54,319 nucleotides of DNA, taken from the NCBI GenBank assembly GCA_017456645.1, contig JAFTIZ010000022.1:1-54319 (forward strand). Direction: 5' to 3'. The notes beneath the pieces were generated by a model, which saw nothing but the letters and a program-made list of their open reading frames with translations, was not told the origin of the DNA and did no database searches. The first letter of the stretch is position 1; each line of letters begins with the position of its first letter. The position numbers were made by a program, and so were the translations under genes. Below are positions 33,708-41,427 of this stretch, in pieces. The stretch comes from Oscillospiraceae bacterium. GTDB taxonomy: Bacteria; Bacillota; Clostridia; Oscillospirales; Oscillospiraceae.

Positions 33708-34883
33708 TCAAGGATTTTCAAAAGGCGTTGCTACTCTAGCAAATTCGTCTTCCTTCTGCTGAGGTGTCTTGTATCGCAGGGTTTCGTGAGGTCTCTCTGT
33801 ATTATAGAATTGAATATACTTATCGATTGCCGCTCTGAGTTCCCGCTCAGAGCGGTATTTTCCTCTATACAATTCTTCACGCTTCATCGATGAGAAGAAG
33901 CTCTCCATGACGGAATTGTCATAAGGAACACCGGGTTTTGAAAAGGACTGAGTGACATTGCGTGCACTTAAGTAGTTCATAAATACCCGCGCACGGTAAT
34001 TGCCACCCTGATCAGAATGGAATACAAGTCCCGCATTGGGGCGCCTTGATTCGTATGCCATTTTGAAAGTTTCCTTGGTAAGATGAGTGTTGTTGCTGAA
34101 ACCAACCTTGTAGCCAACTACTTTTCTGGAATAAAGATCGATGATTACGCAAATGAAGTACTGCTTTTCTTTGAAGCGATAATATGTCACGTCGCTGACC
34201 CAGATTTGATTTGGTCGATCTGTTTTGAATTTTCTTTTTACAAGATTCTTGCATTTACGAGATTCATCTTCGAATTGCTTTTTAGCGCCGGAACGAATAC
34301 TCACTAACCCCATTTCTTTCATCAGTTCGGAAACAAAGCCTCTGGATACGACTTCCCCTTGATCTTTCAAAATTGCTGTAATTTTAGGAGCACCGAACAC
34401 CTGGTTGCTGTCATAAAATATAGCCATAATTTTATGACGCATTTCTTCCCGGCGCCTTGCTGCGACGGTGTTTCCTCTCTTACCTCGGTTTATGTAGTTA
34501 TAGAAAGTACCTCGTGGTACATCCAAGGCCTCGCACATAAGGTGAACACTATACTTCTCGTTTTGATAGAGTTCATCTAGGATTTTAAGCTTGTCAGCCA
34601 AGGGCATATCGATAACACCGCTTGCTGTTTTCAGAACCTCCAGCATACCTTCTAGCTTAACCACTCGTTCTTTTATCTTGAAATATTCACGAGGATCGAG
34701 AGCTTTGTTGTTTAAATGCTTTTGCTCCTGTTCTGCCACTGCTGCCTTGGCCTTTTTTACCCATAGATAAAGTGTACTTCTGGGAATGCTCATTTCTGCC
34801 GCAACAGCAGGTATGCTTTCTCCGTTCAAACATCGCTTTGTGATTACTTCCCTCATTCTTTCCTCATAGTTGTGCTGGTTCAT
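33708..34883 (-). CDS. IS3-family transposase, single reading frame
   Basis: A 391-residue DDE transposase. The N-terminus has a helix-turn-helix (SIPAVAAEMSIPRSTLYLWVKKAKA) and a leucine-zipper-like stretch, as in OrfA. The integrase core has D in WVSDVTYYR, D in VFHSDQGGNY and E in NSVMESFFSSMKREELY. Most IS3 elements need a -1 frameshift to join OrfA and OrfB; here both are in one uninterrupted frame, and no A6G slippery site is required. Terminal inverted repeats could not be identified, so the element may be partial or its ends diverged. GGAGG precedes the ATG. It sits between tRNA-Gln and the STAND gene. Confidence 0.9.
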   Translation of the reverse strand: MNQHNYEERMREVITKRCLNGESIPAVAAEMSIPRSTLYLWVKKAKAAVAEQEQKHLNNKALDPREYFKIKERVVKLEGMLEVLKTASGVIDMPLADKLKILDELYQNEKYSVHLMCEALDVPRGTFYNYINRGKRGNTVAARRREEMRHKIMAIFYDSNQVFGAPKITAILKDQGEVVSRGFVSELMKEMGLVSIRSGAKKQFEDESRKCKNLVKRKFKTDRPNQIWVSDVTYYRFKEKQYFICVIIDLYSRKVVGYKVGFSNNTHLTKETFKMAYESRRPNAGLVFHSDQGGNYRARVFMNYLSARNVTQSFSKPGVPYDNSVMESFFSSMKREELYRGKYRSERELRAAIDKYIQFYNTERPHETLRYKTPQQKEDEFARVATPFENP

Positions 34884-35035
34884 AGTATTACCTCCAAAAT
34901 AAAAGTAGGCTTTTGGGCCGAACTTTATTATAAGAGCATCAGCACAATTATGTTGTGATGTATTCCCATCTCTATTGATTTCTGATATAATAAATGCAAC
35001 ATTTCAATTGATAGTTTGTTAGAGGTGAAGCTAGA

Positions 35036-38000
35036 ATGAAAACGAGCAGTTACTCTTTTCAAAAATCAGATATCGGTGCCCAGTCTGCATGGAAGGGCTT
35101 TTCTGCCCAAACGTTATATATCGCATCAAGAATTATTAGCGATCAGAGTAATTCGATGTTCTTTCCTGAGGATATTGAAGATCTTGTCGTGAAATGTAAC
35201 AATAATGTTGTAGAGGCCGTTCAGGTCAAAAACATTACTGCTGATTTAACACTTTCATCACTTGCTTCTACAAAGACTTCAGCACGCGGAGATGGCTTCT
35301 TTAAGCGAGTATGTAGCCTGCATAAGCAGTATCCTGATTTTAACAGCGTACGGGTTGTATATTTCAACTCGCTCGGAACGGAGTTAGATGAGTTCAAAAG
35401 AGGAGTATCCGGTGCAGAAGAGCGGATTCAGCGAAAACTAATATCAAATCACGGTATTGATGCTGATGATGCAGAATGGCTTTTGTCTGCATTCATATTC
35501 GAAAAATGCAACTTAGATGAACTAAACAGTTGCATAAGCGAGCAAATACACAGTTATCTCCCTACAATGGTTGCTCCGGATATGGCTAAATCCCTGTTGA
35601 TTCAGTACATCTCCAATCTATCACATAACAAAGGATATACATCGCTACACCTATGGCAAGAGGAAATTCACAGGATTGGAACAAACATTGCAGCTATCGA
35701 TGGATACTTCAAGGTGTATGGGAAATCTCTGATTCGGTTAAGTGAGTTAAGCACGTCTAAGAATAGTGAGCAACTTAGAAATGAATTTATGCAAGGCGTT
35801 TCTGCCCATCCAGCTCATATTCGTGATGAATTGGACTTTCGTAGAAACGAGTGGATTGCCGAAATTCAGACTGCATTAAATAATAGTGGAGTCGCACTAA
35901 TAAAAGGTGTCTCCGGGCAAGGAAAAACCGCCCTCTGCTATCGATACCTTATTGATAACTATCCTGAAGAATTAGTTTTCTGTATTCGATCTATCGCAAC
36001 GGAGACCCAAGCGTATGATTTAGTTTCCGCACTCGAATCATTGGCAAAACACGCACCGGACATTGCTGTCTATATCGATGTCCAACCCGGCGAGAATCAA
36101 TGGGTGTTCTTATTGCAGGAACTTCAATTGAGAGGTTTATCTGTACCAGTTCTGATTTCCATTCGGGATGAAGATTATAATTTAGCACGACTGAATGGTA
36201 AGTTTGTAAAATTTGATACTGTGGAGTTATCTCTTTCGGAGCAAGAAGCACGCAATATATATGATTCATATACAAAAGATCAACCACATCCGGATCATAG
36301 AAGCTTTGAAGAGGCCTGGCAAAAATTTGGCACACATGGACCGTTGATTGAGTTCATGTACCTGTTGACAAATAGCCAGACGCTTACGCAAAGATTGAAC
36401 GAACAAGTTGACGCCCTTCTCCTAGAACGAATTCCAGATTCTTGGTTTGATATATTGCAACTTGTATGTCTAACTGGTCGCTTAGGGTGTTCTGTGAATC
36501 TTCGAACACTTAGAACGGTTATCAACTGCGATACTGTTAATGCCGCCATTAAGCGATTCAGCGATGAGTATCTGATTAAAATCTCCGATAATGGTGCACA
36601 GATTGAAGCTTTACACCCTGTTCGTGCACAAATTATTTTTGATGTGTTGAATGAGCGAATTGACAACAATCAGGACGATGTAGTCGTTGCAGCCATAAAC
36701 TGTATTGAATCCTCCAATATACGTTATCTTTTATTTGATTACTTTACATCCAACGAATATACGCAAGCGTTTATTTATCGCTTGGCGACCACGCACTTTT
36801 CCGATTGGACCGCATATGCAGGCGTGCTAAATGCTATGTTATGGCTTGATGTCAAGCGGTATGTTGATGCAAATATGCCCTTTATCCAGGAATTAATTAA
36901 ACAACGCGGCAAAGGCTGGCTGACATTCATCCCCATTGATGTGACCGGCTTGCTGCGTCCTAACGAGTTAATAGCCGAAGGGCTGATAAATATGCCCGGA
37001 GTAAATAAATCTGCATTGCAGACTGCTATCCAAGAAGTAAAGTCATCACTTACTGCCATGTGCATTGACTATCAGGCAACAGATATCTTCGTCGGCAATT
37101 GCATCTTACCCAATAGCCATCCGCAACTTGATTCTGAATGGGCTAACTTGGGCTATTCACTGTTCTGGCTGTCAAATCGCAATGTTACAGTGGATAATTT
37201 CCTTGATATCAAAGCCTTTGAAAAGAGTATGTACATAGGAGATATTCAGTCCAAGGCCGATTGTCTGCGTGGTATAATAGAACATGAAGCATTTGCTGAC
37301 TGCTATTCCGTTGCTAAAGAAATTCTGGTGTCAAGGATCATCAATGCCTACCAAGTGATTTTTTACGAAGATACACCTGATATCCTGTACTGCAAATTTG
37401 TTCCCCCAATGTTTGGAAAGCTAGGCAATGATGAGAAAAGAACTAACCACTTCAACCAGCATTGGCGATTAAAAATGCTGGCACTCCTTCAACAAATATA
37501 TCCACAAAAAGAGTATATTGATATTGAATTGCTAGGCGTTGATTTGCATGGCGATTTAGGCATTGAACCTCTCGATTACAAACTGCACATTCATAAAGAG
37601 AACAGAAGGAATAGCTGGATTACAGATATCAATGCATGGGCAAAAACACGAATAGATTATTATAATCGCCCCAATTCATGGAAAGAGTATGTGGAAAGAA
37701 TTGATTGCATTAGAACTATTGCTAACCAATTGGTTGTTGAAATCATCGGATTCATAGATTTCCTGTACAAAAAGCGAAGATTCAATAAAGATAAATGGGA
37801 TCGCGTTGTAGAGAAGCGCAAGCAATTCAATGCATATACTTTTGGTGACAATTTATTGCCGATATCTGTGGTTGACCCTTACTGCTTATATAGAGAAGAT
37901 ATGTCAGAAGATACGGCAGGTGAAACACAGTCTCCCATTGTTAGTGTTAGATATGTTGACAAATACAAGAAGTTCAGAAAAAGCTATTCAAAAACATTTC

Positions 38001-39076
38001 AATCACTAGATAACTTTTTCCAGCAGTGCGAAGAAGTGCTTACTGTACGGGTCCTTAACAAATCCATTGATGGTGTAAAAAAACCACAATTAGCAATATA
38101 CAACCTCTTTGATTCAGCAAAGAACATTGTGGGATTCCAAACAGAGTATCAGAATCTGTTTTCTCTGTACAGCACCCTAGATACAACATTTGCTACACGA
38201 GAGGTAGAGAGTCTCTTGGTTCTCGTAAATATGTGGTCTGAGGTATTAGCTAATGCGCCAAGAGGTTTTTCGCTGTCCTATGAAGCTAAGCAAAGACACA
38301 AGAAATCCTTTGATTACTTCAATCATGTCATCTCTAATTTCACAAAGGCATCCAAAGTCGAGATGTTCACGAATACGGATACTGCATACTTAATATTTTT
38401 CTTTGATCCAATGAGCGGCGCTACTCTGGAGCAAGAATATGCTAACGCAGTTACTGCACTTCGGGAAGCCTGCAAGGATGCTATACCTTACTCTAGTGAA
38501 CGATGGCAAATTGAGACGCAAGTCCCAGAGTTGGTATATGTTCCATTGTATCACGGTGTACCTCTTTCTTCCGGTTTCTCCATTCCGACATATAAACTAT
38601 TGGATACAACAGAGGAAAAAATTGCGTCATCTTTGTTTCCTGTAGGAGAGTGTGAGGGTCTTTACTGCCATTTAAGAGTCAATTCTTCCGCCTTGATTCA
38701 ATGGAAAAAAGCTATTAGTCAAGTTGGAACCATTCGATTGCTATTGCAGCAGTATAATTTAGTTTTGGCAGCGCCCAGTACGGCCACATGTAAAGAAGGT
38801 TTTGAGACATATCTGTCTGCATTGGCTTCTGCTCTTGAAGATATATTTAACGATTTTTCTGATGTTTCAGGTGTTATTGATGATCTCCAACAATTGCCTG
38901 ATGGGCAGGTTGCGGAATTGCTAGGCATGATTGCCCCATTCTTCAAGAGTATTACATCAATTCCTGAGAAACTTTCTTCTCGTGAAAACCTAGCAGACAT
39001 AGAAGAAATGGCTAACAAGGCGGCGGCTGCAATGGTGCTGTTGCAACCAAACGCGGTAGATTCTGCGACAAGTTAA
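35036..39076 (+). CDS. Predicted defence protein: DUF4297/Cap4-like nuclease domain plus STAND NTPase
   Basis: A 1346-residue protein. Residues 1-70 (GAQSAWKGFSAQTLYIASR, EDIEDLVVK, VEAVQVKN) match the start of the DUF4297/Cap4 PD-(D/E)xK nuclease type: candidate metal ligands are E48/D49, E60 and Q63-x-K65. The domain runs to roughly 230. A P-loop follows with Walker A GVSGQGKT at 291-298, a Walker B-like VYIDV (D348) and LISIRDED, in the layout of STAND ATPases. The remaining 750 residues look like a helical sensor region. Such nuclease-STAND fusions (AVAST/Avs3-like) cut DNA after sensing phage proteins; that role is inferred. It is AT-rich, lies next to an IS3 transposase at a tRNA, and has its own start with AGAGGTGAAG. 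A TATAAT lies at 34986-34991. Confidence 0.75.
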   Translation: MKTSSYSFQKSDIGAQSAWKGFSAQTLYIASRIISDQSNSMFFPEDIEDLVVKCNNNVVEAVQVKNITADLTLSSLASTKTSARGDGFFKRVCSLHKQYPDFNSVRVVYFNSLGTELDEFKRGVSGAEERIQRKLISNHGIDADDAEWLLSAFIFEKCNLDELNSCISEQIHSYLPTMVAPDMAKSLLIQYISNLSHNKGYTSLHLWQEEIHRIGTNIAAIDGYFKVYGKSLIRLSELSTSKNSEQLRNEFMQGVSAHPAHIRDELDFRRNEWIAEIQTALNNSGVALIKGVSGQGKTALCYRYLIDNYPEELVFCIRSIATETQAYDLVSALESLAKHAPDIAVYIDVQPGENQWVFLLQELQLRGLSVPVLISIRDEDYNLARLNGKFVKFDTVELSLSEQEARNIYDSYTKDQPHPDHRSFEEAWQKFGTHGPLIEFMYLLTNSQTLTQRLNEQVDALLLERIPDSWFDILQLVCLTGRLGCSVNLRTLRTVINCDTVNAAIKRFSDEYLIKISDNGAQIEALHPVRAQIIFDVLNERIDNNQDDVVVAAINCIESSNIRYLLFDYFTSNEYTQAFIYRLATTHFSDWTAYAGVLNAMLWLDVKRYVDANMPFIQELIKQRGKGWLTFIPIDVTGLLRPNELIAEGLINMPGVNKSALQTAIQEVKSSLTAMCIDYQATDIFVGNCILPNSHPQLDSEWANLGYSLFWLSNRNVTVDNFLDIKAFEKSMYIGDIQSKADCLRGIIEHEAFADCYSVAKEILVSRIINAYQVIFYEDTPDILYCKFVPPMFGKLGNDEKRTNHFNQHWRLKMLALLQQIYPQKEYIDIELLGVDLHGDLGIEPLDYKLHIHKENRRNSWITDINAWAKTRIDYYNRPNSWKEYVERIDCIRTIANQLVVEIIGFIDFLYKKRRFNKDKWDRVVEKRKQFNAYTFGDNLLPISVVDPYCLYREDMSEDTAGETQSPIVSVRYVDKYKKFRKSYSKTFQSLDNFFQQCEEVLTVRVLNKSIDGVKKPQLAIYNLFDSAKNIVGFQTEYQNLFSLYSTLDTTFATREVESLLVLVNMWSEVLANAPRGFSLSYEAKQRHKKSFDYFNHVISNFTKASKVEMFTNTDTAYLIFFFDPMSGATLEQEYANAVTALREACKDAIPYSSERWQIETQVPELVYVPLYHGVPLSSGFSIPTYKLLDTTEEKIASSLFPVGECEGLYCHLRVNSSALIQWKKAISQVGTIRLLLQQYNLVLAAPSTATCKEGFETYLSALASALEDIFNDFSDVSGVIDDLQQLPDGQVAELLGMIAPFFKSITSIPEKLSSRENLADIEEMANKAAAAMVLLQPNAVDSATS

Positions 39077-39273
39077 TCTCCCCAACATCTTTTCGTAGCT
39101 TTCTAATGGATTGATTTCAATACCCTGGCACAATACAGAACCGATTCATTTCGACCAACCTCTGATTCTACCCATAAAAGTGGTTAAAATCATTCTATTT
39201 CTATTTAAAACAAAACTTTTTCTGGGGGTTGCTTGCCTCATTTCTACTTCGGCGATTCATTTCGGTCAACCTT
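39077..39273. other. Non-coding AT-rich tail of the island
   Basis: No gene seen. Two near-identical segments, CGATTCATTTCGACCAACCT (about 39142-39161) and CGATTCATTTCGGTCAACCT (about 39253-39272), differ at two positions and lie 111 bp apart in direct orientation. Confidence 0.5.
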
Positions 39274-39316
39274 GCCAATAAAAAAGACCACCCACTGGGT
39301 GGTCTTTTTTATTGGC
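39274..39316. terminator. Long perfect palindromic terminator
   Basis: A 20-bp perfect stem (GCCAATAAAAAAGACCACCC) around loop ACT with T6 on the 3' arm and A6 on the 5' arm, so it can act on both strands. It resembles the tRNA-Leu terminator in design and, like it, precedes a structured element. Confidence 0.88.
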
Positions 39317-39322
39317 AGAAAA

Positions 39323-39423
39323 GGATAGAGATTCGAATCGATCTAAATGCAACAGTCCGGTGGACTGTTGCTTGCCACCGGCTCGACGGTGGCAACACAT
39401 TGATTAAATCGAATCTCTCATCC
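39323..39423. repeat. Structured element with tRNA-like inverted ends (copy 2)
   Basis: About 101 bp. Ends GGATAGAGATTCGA (39323-39336) and TCGAATCTCTCATCC (39409-39423) are inverted, with one extra base. The right end reads like the T-loop and acceptor of a tRNA. Inside: hairpin GCAACAGTCC, loop GGT (39349-39371), and hairpin TTGCCACCG (39372-39395). It shares the core CAGTCCGGTGGACTG and the layout of 22151-22275, but no intact tRNA is adjacent. Confidence 0.7.
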
Positions 39424-39427
39424 GCAC

Positions 39428-39451
39428 AACACCACCCATTCGGGTGGTGTT
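39428..39451. terminator. Hairpin AACACCACCC/GGGTGGTGTT
   Basis: A perfect 10-bp stem around loop ATTC just right of the structured element; the A/T flanks are weak, so terminator function is only possible. Confidence 0.45.
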
Positions 39452-39533
39452 AATTGATTCTTTTTGGATACAAGGATTAAATGCCAAAGGTGCGCATCAT
39501 GCCTATAAGAATGGCCGAACGTAACTAGATGCT

Positions 39534-39752
39534 CTATTTAAATGACTTAGGTTTGCTGGTTAAGCCAATAAGATAATCTGCGGATAGATTATAATACTGG
39601 CATAGTTTTACGAGATCGTCAATCTTTAGCTCTGCACGACCGGCTTCGATATGGTTGTAGCCCTGCTGTGATTTGTTCAGCACCTTGCCGATCTCGGCTT
39701 GGGTAAGGTCGCGATCCTCACGAACGTTGCGTATTCTGGTTCGGTAGTCCAT
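39534..39752 (-). CDS. XRE/Cro-CI family repressor
   Basis: A 72-residue DNA-binding protein consisting almost only of one helix-turn-helix (LTQAEIGKVLNKSQQGYNHIEAGRAELKIDDLVKLCQYYNL). Small Cro/CI-like repressors of this size act as dimers, often autoregulated. GAGGTGATACA precedes the ATG. Two near-identical TACTCA/TGAGTA palindromes lie in the divergent intergenic region (39790-39832), each inside one promoter spacer, so it probably represses both itself and the gene at 39859. The flanking non-coding DNA is island-like, so it may be a remnant of a mobile element. Confidence 0.9.
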   Translation of the reverse strand: MDYRTRIRNVREDRDLTQAEIGKVLNKSQQGYNHIEAGRAELKIDDLVKLCQYYNLSADYLIGLTSKPKSFK

Positions 39753-39786
39753 TGTATCACCTCAGGATGCTTAGTAGGGAAATGGT

Positions 39787-39814
39787 AACATACTCATAAT
39801 TTGAGTATTGACAA
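39787..39814 (-). promoter_or_regulatory. Promoter of the XRE gene
   Basis: Minus strand: TTGTCA (39809-39814), 16-bp spacer, TATGTT (39787-39792). The spacer is filled by operator 1. Confidence 0.6.
39790..39808. promoter_or_regulatory. XRE operator 1
   Basis: ATACTCA-TAATT-TGAGTAT, a perfect 7-bp dyad centred at 39799. Confidence 0.8.
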
Positions 39815-39836
39815 TTACTCAAAGATTGAGTATTAT
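39808..39836 (+). promoter_or_regulatory. Promoter of the membrane/DUF5067 gene
   Basis: TTGACA (39808-39813), 17-bp spacer, TATTAT (39831-39836). Its -35 overlaps the -35 of the XRE promoter on the other strand. Confidence 0.8.
39816..39832. promoter_or_regulatory. XRE operator 2
   Basis: TACTCAA-AGA-TTGAGTA, a perfect 7-bp dyad centred at 39824, 25 bp from operator 1, inside the spacer of the plus-strand promoter. Confidence 0.8.
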
Positions 39837-39858
39837 TTGGTCAGGAGGCACCTTCGGT

Positions 39859-40743
39859 ATGACTATACGGAAGAAGAATATTCTGCTTGGCGCAGCTGCA
39901 TTGACATTGGGAGCGATTTTATATATTTTATTTCGAGGCGATTCGCATGTTGGTCAGTTGTTTTCGGGAAGCGCTTGTGTACAAATGCTTCGTGGTTTGG
40001 TTCGCCCATTGACTTGTGATGTTCTGAGATTTTATCTTCCGGATCTTCTATGGGGCTTGTCCTTGAGTTGCGGCCTCTCGGCGATCTGTGGGGAAGAACA
40101 ACCCGATGTGTTTATGTGTGCAGGTGTAGCTTTTTCCTGCGGTTGCATCTGGGAATTGCTTCAGCTCACGGGTGTAGTCAGCGGAACAGGGGACGGTATG
40201 GATGTGCTGATGTACCTCCTTGGGAGCGCAATTTGCGTTCAATTTAACGTAAAGGAGAAAAGTATGAAAAAAATTAATGCGTTACTGATGGCTCTGCTGA
40301 TTGCGGCGTTTGCCGTGTTCGCCCTTGGCAGCGGAGAAAGCACCAACAAGGATCAGGGCAAGGATTCGGCTAAGGGTGATGAGATCGGCAAGTACTCTGT
40401 GGTCATCGACAGTTGTAGATTGGCGAAGGATTATGAGGGCAATGCTGTGGTAATCGTCAAATATGTATTTAAAAATGTGGGGGATGATGACGCAGCTGCG
40501 TTTTATGTAACCTTTGATGATACTGTCTATCAGGATGGTGTTGGCCTGAATGAGGCATATATTCTGGACGAAAGTGCAAACTACAGTGCGGATAATCAGC
40601 GCAAGGAAATCAAAAAGGGCGCATCGATTGAGGTCGAGGTGGCTTATGAGCTGAACGATACCACCACGGATATTGAGGTGGAAGTGAAGGAACTGTTTAG
40701 CTTTGATGATACAACCATTACAAAGACCTTCTCCATTGCATAA
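39859..40743 (+). CDS. Membrane domain (VanZ/DUF2809-like) fused in frame to a DUF5067 protein
   Basis: A 294-residue reading frame with two unlike parts. Residues 1-135 form about four membrane helices, with PDLLWGLSLSCGL and a later IWELLQLTGVVSGTGDGMDVLMYLLGSAI resembling VanZ or DUF2809 proteins. At residue 136 (ATG 40264) a new signal-peptide-like start MKKINALLMALLIAAFAVFALGSG begins, preceded by its own AAAGGAG site, and leads to a DUF5067 immunoglobulin-like domain (VVIVKYVFKNVGDDDAAAFYV). Either the stop of the first gene was lost or the second part is also made alone from the internal start. AGGAGG precedes ATG 39859. Control by the divergent XRE repressor is likely. Confidence 0.7.
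   Translation: MTIRKKNILLGAAALTLGAILYILFRGDSHVGQLFSGSACVQMLRGLVRPLTCDVLRFYLPDLLWGLSLSCGLSAICGEEQPDVFMCAGVAFSCGCIWELLQLTGVVSGTGDGMDVLMYLLGSAICVQFNVKEKSMKKINALLMALLIAAFAVFALGSGESTNKDQGKDSAKGDEIGKYSVVIDSCRLAKDYEGNAVVIVKYVFKNVGDDDAAAFYVTFDDTVYQDGVGLNEAYILDESANYSADNQRKEIKKGASIEVEVAYELNDTTTDIEVEVKELFSFDDTTITKTFSIA
40251..40266 (+). promoter_or_regulatory. Internal ribosome site and start inside the fusion gene
   Basis: AAAGGAG, 6-base gap, ATG at 40264 in the same frame as the upstream start. It would yield a free 160-residue exported DUF5067 protein. Confidence 0.7.
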
Positions 40744-40756
40744 AACGAACTACGAG

Positions 40757-40787
40757 AAAGCACCGGGCTTGTTGCCCGGTGCTTTTT
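40757..40787 (+). terminator. Terminator after the DUF5067 gene
   Basis: AAAGCACCGGGC, loop TTGTT, GCCCGGTGCTTTTT. Confidence 0.93.
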
Positions 40788-40790
40788 GTG

Positions 40791-40818
40791 TTGAAGATTT
40801 TTGCATTTTTGGTAAAAT
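40791..40818 (+). promoter_or_regulatory. Promoter of the ECF sigma operon
   Basis: TTGAAG (40791-40796), 16-bp spacer, TAAAAT (40813-40818). Confidence 0.55.
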
Positions 40819-40872
40819 GAATGCAACCAAGGTCTGTTTTTTACGAGTAGATAAGTACAGGAGGTGATCCGG

Positions 40873-41427
40873 ATGGAGGACAGCAAGATCGTGGAGCTGT
40901 ACTGGCAGCGCGAAACCGCTGCCATCGGCGAGACCCAACGCAAGTACGGCAACTATTGCCTTGCCATTTCCCGCAATATTGTGCCTACGGAAGAAGACGC
41001 GCTGGAGTGCGTCAATGATACATATCTGGCGGCGTGGAACGCAATTCCCCCGGCCAGACCTGCCACCCTATCTACCTTTCTGGGCAAGCTGACCCGCCGG
41101 ATTTCCGTTGACCGCTGGCGCTCGCTCAGCGCCCAAAAGCGGGGTGGCGGCACCATGCCCCTTGCGCTGGAGGAGCTGAGCCGGTGTATCCCCGGAGGGA
41201 CGGATCCTGCCAAAGAGGTGGAGACCAAAGAACTGGCCGCGGTGCTCAATCGGTTTCTGGACACCCTGCCGTCCGGAGAGCGAGGGGTATTTTTGATGCG
41301 CTATTTTGAAATGGCGGATCTGAAGCAGATCGAAACGCGGTTTCGGATGAGCAGCAGCAAAACCAAATCCATACTCCACAGAACACGCAAGAAGCTTCGG
41401 GACTATTTGTCGAAGGAGGGGTATTGA
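40873..41427 (+). CDS. ECF-type RNA polymerase sigma factor
   Basis: A 184-residue extracytoplasmic-function sigma factor. Region 2 is near residues 20-85 (DALECVNDTYLAAWNAIPP and LSTFLGKLTRRISVDRWRS) and region 4 near 125-180 (LPSGERGVFLMRYFEMADLKQIETRFRMSSSKTKSILHRTRKKLRDYL). AGGAGGTGATCC, a full match to the 16S 3' end, precedes ATG 40873; the in-frame GTG inside it is rejected as start. It overlaps the next gene by one base, and that product looks like its membrane anti-sigma partner. Target promoters are unknown. Confidence 0.93.
   Translation: MEDSKIVELYWQRETAAIGETQRKYGNYCLAISRNIVPTEEDALECVNDTYLAAWNAIPPARPATLSTFLGKLTRRISVDRWRSLSAQKRGGGTMPLALEELSRCIPGGTDPAKEVETKELAAVLNRFLDTLPSGERGVFLMRYFEMADLKQIETRFRMSSSKTKSILHRTRKKLRDYLSKEGY

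Noticed and set aside
35036..39076. Large P-loop protein as a HerA/FtsK-type translocase
   Set aside because: No HerA or FtsK motifs; the N-terminal nuclease-like motif and the STAND layout fit better.
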